Shown here in pieces: positions 60,536-64,000 of a stretch of 64,000 bases of DNA. A program made the position numbers and the translations under genes. The DNA is from CAVQRB01 sp963715055. Lineage in GTDB: Bacteria > Pseudomonadota > Alphaproteobacteria > Rhodobacterales > Rhodobacteraceae. The stretch's first letter is position 1, and every line of letters starts with the position of its first letter. Location: assembly GCA_963715055.1 (NCBI GenBank), contig CAVQRB010000006.1:1-64000 (forward strand), in the 5' to 3' direction. The notes beneath the pieces are model-generated. The model ran no database searches. It had not been told where the DNA came from and saw only the letters and a program-made list of their open reading frames with translations.

Positions 60536-62118
60536 TGGGTCAGCCTCAGTTCATTGATCTGCCGTGCGATCGTGGAGAAGGCGGCATTGATCTGCGCCTT
60601 GCCGGATGCGCGGAAGAAGTGGGAGTCGCTCGATGCGCAGTACTTCATCTGTTCCTCGGGCGTGCCGGGCGCCTCGAAAGCGATCGTGTAGATAACGATG
60701 TTGCGCGAGGAGGCCTTCGCCAGGTCACAGAGCCGCTTGAAATTGGTGACGTTGGTGCCTGAGTTCGTTATCTGCGTCCGGTCGTCGGTGCGCTTGGTCA
60801 GTTCCCTGGTCGGGTTGTCGAGGTGCATCTTTGCTGCCTTCGGACGTACCTGCTCGGTGATCTGGCCGTCGGTCATCAGCACGATGTATTTGATGGTATC
60901 GGTCTGATTGTAGGGCAGCGGACGATCCTCGAAAATCTCGGGCACCATGTTGTTTGCAGGCTTCGCCATCTCCTCGAAATGCGGTTGCGTGTCCGGATCG
61001 AGCAGTGCCACGGCCCATTTCATGGCGTAATGCGTCCCTGTCCCGTCATACATGCGCATGTTCGAAATACGGTCATTCAGAACGGAGGCATTGTTCGACG
61101 CGTAGATGATCGAGTTCTTGTCATGCGGGCACCAGCCCCAGTTCATGACCGAGCGCGATTTGCCGGTGCCGTCGGTTGTCGGTTCGTCGTTTTCGTCGAA
61201 TTTCACGATGTCGCCGAACTCGTCTCTCACGACTTCGGTGGCGATGGCCCAGTTCATGAAATGCGCGGTCTGCTCGTAGCTCGAATTGTCGGGAAGGCCC
61301 ACGTTCAGGAAGTCGTCATTGGTGATTTCCATGCAGGATGACACGTTCGGGTAGACATAGCGCCCGCCCGGGACACTGCCGGTTCCGGCGGTTTCGCTGG
61401 CTGCGAGCATGGTGTTGTTGAACATCTCGAGTATGCCGCCGTCATCTTCGTCGAGCGCCAGCGCCGGATAGCGCATGCCGTTCAGGCGACTGAACATGAA
61501 GGGCCCCGGATTGGTCTGGCCGGCATAGGGGATGAGGTTGATGGAGGTGGTGTTGACCGCACCGCCCAACAGGACGATGTCGACGAAGTTGCGCGCCGCG
61601 GGCCGCAGGTTGTCCATGCGTTCCGAGAAGCGCATCGAACCCGAGACGTCGAGCACCAGCGAGATCTCCACGTTGGGTACCTCTTCCACGGCGGCACTGG
61701 AGGCGGGAACGGGCAGCGAATTCACGCCCAGCAGGCGCATGAACTGTGTCGGGCTTTCCATGTAGGCCGAGGCCGACACGTTGCGCCGGTTCAGGGTGAG
61801 GTCAGGATCGACCATTGTCAGGTATTCACGCAGGTTGGTCTTGTCGAAGTAGTCTTCGACGACGTCCTGAGGCGGTCTTGTCTGGTCCAGGTCGGCGGCG
61901 GCGAGCACCGCGCGGTCCATGGTGTTCTGAAGGGCAGTGCGCCGCATTTCGTTCTGCATCAGGTCGACCCCGATACCGGCGACCATCAGCATCATCAAAA
62001 GCAGGAACATGGTGAAGATCGTCAGTACGCCGTCTTCTTCCCGGGTGAACACTCGGACCCAATTCCGTGCGGCACCGCCGCGGCGAAAGGTCGTGTCGCA
62101 GGTACCAGACTTTTCCAT
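60532..62118 (-). CDS. TadG-like von Willebrand factor A protein
   Basis: 528 residues. The N-terminal TadG/TadE-N segment (FTREEDGVLTIFTMFLLLMMLMVAGIGVDLMQNEMRRTALQNTMDRAVLAAA) anchors it in the membrane. A VWA domain begins around residue 145 (VEISLVLDVSGSMRFSERMDNLRPAARNFVDIVL) with an intact DxSxS MIDAS motif, and ends near ARQINELRLTQ. It probably works at the assembly end of a Tad/Flp pilus. First gene of the three-gene operon; the core tad genes (ATPases, secretin, prepilin peptidase, Flp) are not in this window. Confidence 0.85.
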   Translation of the reverse strand: MEKSGTCDTTFRRGGAARNWVRVFTREEDGVLTIFTMFLLLMMLMVAGIGVDLMQNEMRRTALQNTMDRAVLAAADLDQTRPPQDVVEDYFDKTNLREYLTMVDPDLTLNRRNVSASAYMESPTQFMRLLGVNSLPVPASSAAVEEVPNVEISLVLDVSGSMRFSERMDNLRPAARNFVDIVLLGGAVNTTSINLIPYAGQTNPGPFMFSRLNGMRYPALALDEDDGGILEMFNNTMLAASETAGTGSVPGGRYVYPNVSSCMEITNDDFLNVGLPDNSSYEQTAHFMNWAIATEVVRDEFGDIVKFDENDEPTTDGTGKSRSVMNWGWCPHDKNSIIYASNNASVLNDRISNMRMYDGTGTHYAMKWAVALLDPDTQPHFEEMAKPANNMVPEIFEDRPLPYNQTDTIKYIVLMTDGQITEQVRPKAAKMHLDNPTRELTKRTDDRTQITNSGTNVTNFKRLCDLAKASSRNIVIYTIAFEAPGTPEEQMKYCASSDSHFFRASGKAQINAAFSTIARQINELRLTQ

Positions 62119-62433
62119 ATACTTTTACCATCCTGAACAAATGCGCAAATCGCGTTTTCAAAGAGATTGGATGCCCGAGCAAAATGGCAAAAATGGGGCG
62201 CAGATGACGCGCAGGCTGATAGATGTCGGAAATTACATGACATTTCGGGCCGTCTGATGCCCGATGATGAACGATCCCGCTGCTGGCCGCCTGTTTGTCA
62301 CTTGTCCGAGAACGGTTCGGCCATGCGCTTTGCCACCGGGTTTTCACAAACCGCCCAATAAACTGGCATATTCCGAATCAGCGGAATAAGGTGGTCGAGC
62401 GCATGCGACAGTTGTGCGCCCAAGGGGGAGTGA
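62119..62433. other. Divergent intergenic region, TadG/dehydrogenase
   Basis: 315 bp without a gene. A+T-richer parts near 62120–62180 and 62340–62380 are likely promoters for the two divergent genes. A small palindrome ATTCCG-AATCAG-CGGAAT lies at about 62370–62387, close to where the dehydrogenase promoter should be. No RNA gene recognised. Confidence 0.35.
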
Positions 62434-63873
62434 ATGACGGTGGGCCAACCAGCGAACGAGCCGAGTTTCAGAGAAAGCGTCGATCAGATGTTCAATCGGG
62501 CGGTGAGCCTGATGGACCTGTCTCCGGGCCTCGAGGAGAAGATCCGGGTCTGCAACGCGACCTATACCGTGCGTTTCGGCGTGCGGATGCGCGGTGAGAT
62601 CAAGACCTTCACCGGCTACCGCTCGGTGCATTCCGAACATATGGAACCGGTCAAGGGCGGCATCCGCTATTCCCTCGGGGTCAACCAGGACGAGGTCGAG
62701 GCCCTCGCGGCGCTGATGACCTACAAATGCGCGCTGGTCGAGGCGCCTTTTGGCGGCTCGAAGGGCGGCCTCTGCATCAATCCGCGGGACTATACCGAGC
62801 AGGAGCTGGAAATGGTCACGCGGCGCTTCGCCTATGAGCTGATCAAGCGCGACCTGATCAACCCGGCGCAGAATGTGCCGGCACCCGACATGGGCACCGG
62901 CGAGCGCGAGATGGCCTGGATCGCGGATCAGTACAAGCGCATGCATACAACCGACATCAACGGCGTGGCCTGTGTCACCGGCAAGCCGATCAACGCGGGC
63001 GGCATCCAGGGCCGGACGGAAGCCACCGGTCGCGGCGTGCAATATGCGCTGCGCGAGTTCTTCCGCGACAAGGAAGGCGTCAGGAAGGCTGGCATGTCGG
63101 GCACCCTCGACGGAAAGACGGTCATCGTTCAGGGGCTCGGCAACGTGGGCTATCACGCAGCGAAGTTTCTCTCCGAGGAGGACGGCTGCAAGATCACCGG
63201 CATCATCGAACACGACGGCGCGCTCTACGACGAACGCGGCCTTGATGTGGAGGCCGTGCGCGCCTGGATCGTGAAACACGGCGGCATCTCGGGCTATTCC
63301 GACAGCCATCACGTCAAGGACGGCGCCAAGGTGCTGGAAGAGCCCTGTGACATCCTGCTGCCGGCGGCATTGGAGGGGGTGATCAACCTCGGCAACGTGG
63401 AACGGATCAAGGCGCCGCTGATCATCGAGGCCGCCAACGGTCCGGTGACGGCCGGGGCGGATCAGGTGCTGCGCGAGAAGGGGACGGTCATCATTCCCGA
63501 CATGTATGCCAACGCGGGTGGCGTGACTGTGTCCTATTTCGAATGGGTCAAGAACCTCAGCCACATCCGCTTTGGCCGGATGCAGCGGCGGCAGGAGGAA
63601 GCGCGCCACCAGTTGCTGATCGACGAGCTGGAACGGCTGAGCCGCGACAAGGGGCTCGACTGGCAACTTACGCCGGACTTCAAAGGCAAATACCTGCGGG
63701 GGGCTGACGAGTTGGAACTGGTGCGCTCAGGCCTCGATGACACGATGCGCGCGGCCTACAAGCAGATGGCCGACGTCTGGCACGGGCGCGACGACGTGGA
63801 TGACCTGCGTACCGCAGCCTATATTGTGGCCATCGGCAAGGTCGCTGCGAGCTACCGCGCCAAGGGTCTTTAG
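62434..63873 (+). CDS. gdhA: Glu/Leu/Phe/Val dehydrogenase (glutamate dehydrogenase type)
   Basis: 479 residues from ATG 62434 (GGGGGAG upstream). The substrate-binding and catalytic lysine motifs are in KGGIRYSLGVNQDEVEALAALMTYKCALVEAPFGGSKGG. PAPDMGTGEREMAWIADQY follows, then the nucleotide-binding domain GKTVIVQGLGNVGYHAAKFLSEEDG (about residues 228–252). It interconverts glutamate and 2-oxoglutarate, probably catabolic given the single-gene context. Cofactor preference (NAD or NADP) is not evident from the loop alone. Confidence 0.93.
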   Translation: MTVGQPANEPSFRESVDQMFNRAVSLMDLSPGLEEKIRVCNATYTVRFGVRMRGEIKTFTGYRSVHSEHMEPVKGGIRYSLGVNQDEVEALAALMTYKCALVEAPFGGSKGGLCINPRDYTEQELEMVTRRFAYELIKRDLINPAQNVPAPDMGTGEREMAWIADQYKRMHTTDINGVACVTGKPINAGGIQGRTEATGRGVQYALREFFRDKEGVRKAGMSGTLDGKTVIVQGLGNVGYHAAKFLSEEDGCKITGIIEHDGALYDERGLDVEAVRAWIVKHGGISGYSDSHHVKDGAKVLEEPCDILLPAALEGVINLGNVERIKAPLIIEAANGPVTAGADQVLREKGTVIIPDMYANAGGVTVSYFEWVKNLSHIRFGRMQRRQEEARHQLLIDELERLSRDKGLDWQLTPDFKGKYLRGADELELVRSGLDDTMRAAYKQMADVWHGRDDVDDLRTAAYIVAIGKVAASYRAKGL

Positions 63874-63922
63874 GGTCGCAGACGCAAGGCGGGGATCCGC
63901 AGAGGCTGGAGCAGTCCTTGTT

Positions 63923-63954
63923 CGCGGTGCGCAGGTTTGCCTCTGCGCACCGCG
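63923..63954. repeat. 12-bp perfect inverted repeat downstream of gdhA
   Basis: CGCGGTGCGCAG (63923–63934) and CTGCGCACCGCG (63943–63954) flank an 8-nt loop 50 bp after the gdhA stop. There is no T-tract, so this may be a Rho-assisted or processing hairpin that stabilises the mRNA rather than a classical terminator. The rest of 63874–64000 holds nothing recognisable. Confidence 0.6.
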
Positions 63955-64000
63955 GCTGCGCCCGTCATGGCAGGGCTGGTCGCAGGGGCTCGAGGGGAGC

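Overview
The window reads as a chromosomal segment of a marine-type alphaproteobacterium of the Rhodobacteraceae (Roseobacter group). The evidence is high G+C, a dimethylglycine/sarcosine-type soxBDAG operon, the PIMT–TolC–DUF2497 gene order, CcmI/RuvX/DUF1289 linkage, a DUF6280-like protein, a form II CoxL-type molybdoenzyme and Tad-type pseudopilin genes. This is inferred from gene content; no 16S or database comparison was possible.

Layout. Bases 1–2890 are accessory DNA: the 5' part of an Xre/MbcA/ParS antitoxin gene with a well-formed promoter/operator, a ParB-family fragment cut after about 109 codons, two small unrecognised genes of lower G+C, and a tyrosine integrase decayed by several frameshifts. 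The integrase ends just before a tRNA-Cys gene (2891–2964), as expected for an integrated element that used that tRNA. Bases 3.1–15 kb hold core genes: PIMT, TolC, DUF2497, cobyric acid synthase, EF-P, YgfZ, a glycosyltransferase, two aminotransferases and an enoyl-CoA hydratase. A truncated lamin-tail pseudogene lies among them.

Bases 15.1–18.3 kb carry the most unusual structure: valS is split into an N-terminal and a C-terminal open frame by a roughly 220-bp, A+T-richer segment packed with perfect inverted repeats. The C-terminal part also contains an in-frame array of three 11-bp repeats.

Bases 18.7–32 kb are a metabolic accessory stretch. It holds a VPLPA-CTERM surface protein, an HD-domain (PhnZ/TmpB-like) plus Fe/2OG oxygenase (PhnY/TmpA-like) pair, a frameshifted LysR gene, a solitary CoxL-like subunit, a DUF2235 hydrolase, a FAH-family enzyme, a sulfotransferase, a thioesterase, the divergent metF/metR pair, PPK2 and a WD40–cytochrome c fusion.

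Bases 32–42 kb contain DUF1289–ruvX–ccmI, then a sarcosine oxidase operon whose soxB and soxDAG parts are separated by three tiny membrane-protein genes. soxB has a candidate structured leader. A secreted protein preceded by a CtrA-type box and an iron-type superoxide dismutase follow. Bases 42–58 kb contain an isochorismatase-like hydrolase, a methyltransferase, an EamA transporter, a LOG-family protein, a LysM protein, an Atm1-like ABC exporter, an RND efflux pair with an unusually long permease, a YfgM-like protein, BamB and Der. Bases 58–64 kb contain two membrane proteins, three Tad pseudopilin/TadG genes and a glutamate-family dehydrogenase.

Functionally, soxBDAG feeds one-carbon units into tetrahydrofolate, which links it to metF/metR. 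The yfgM-like–bamB–der run is a common alphaproteobacterial envelope/ribosome-assembly cluster.
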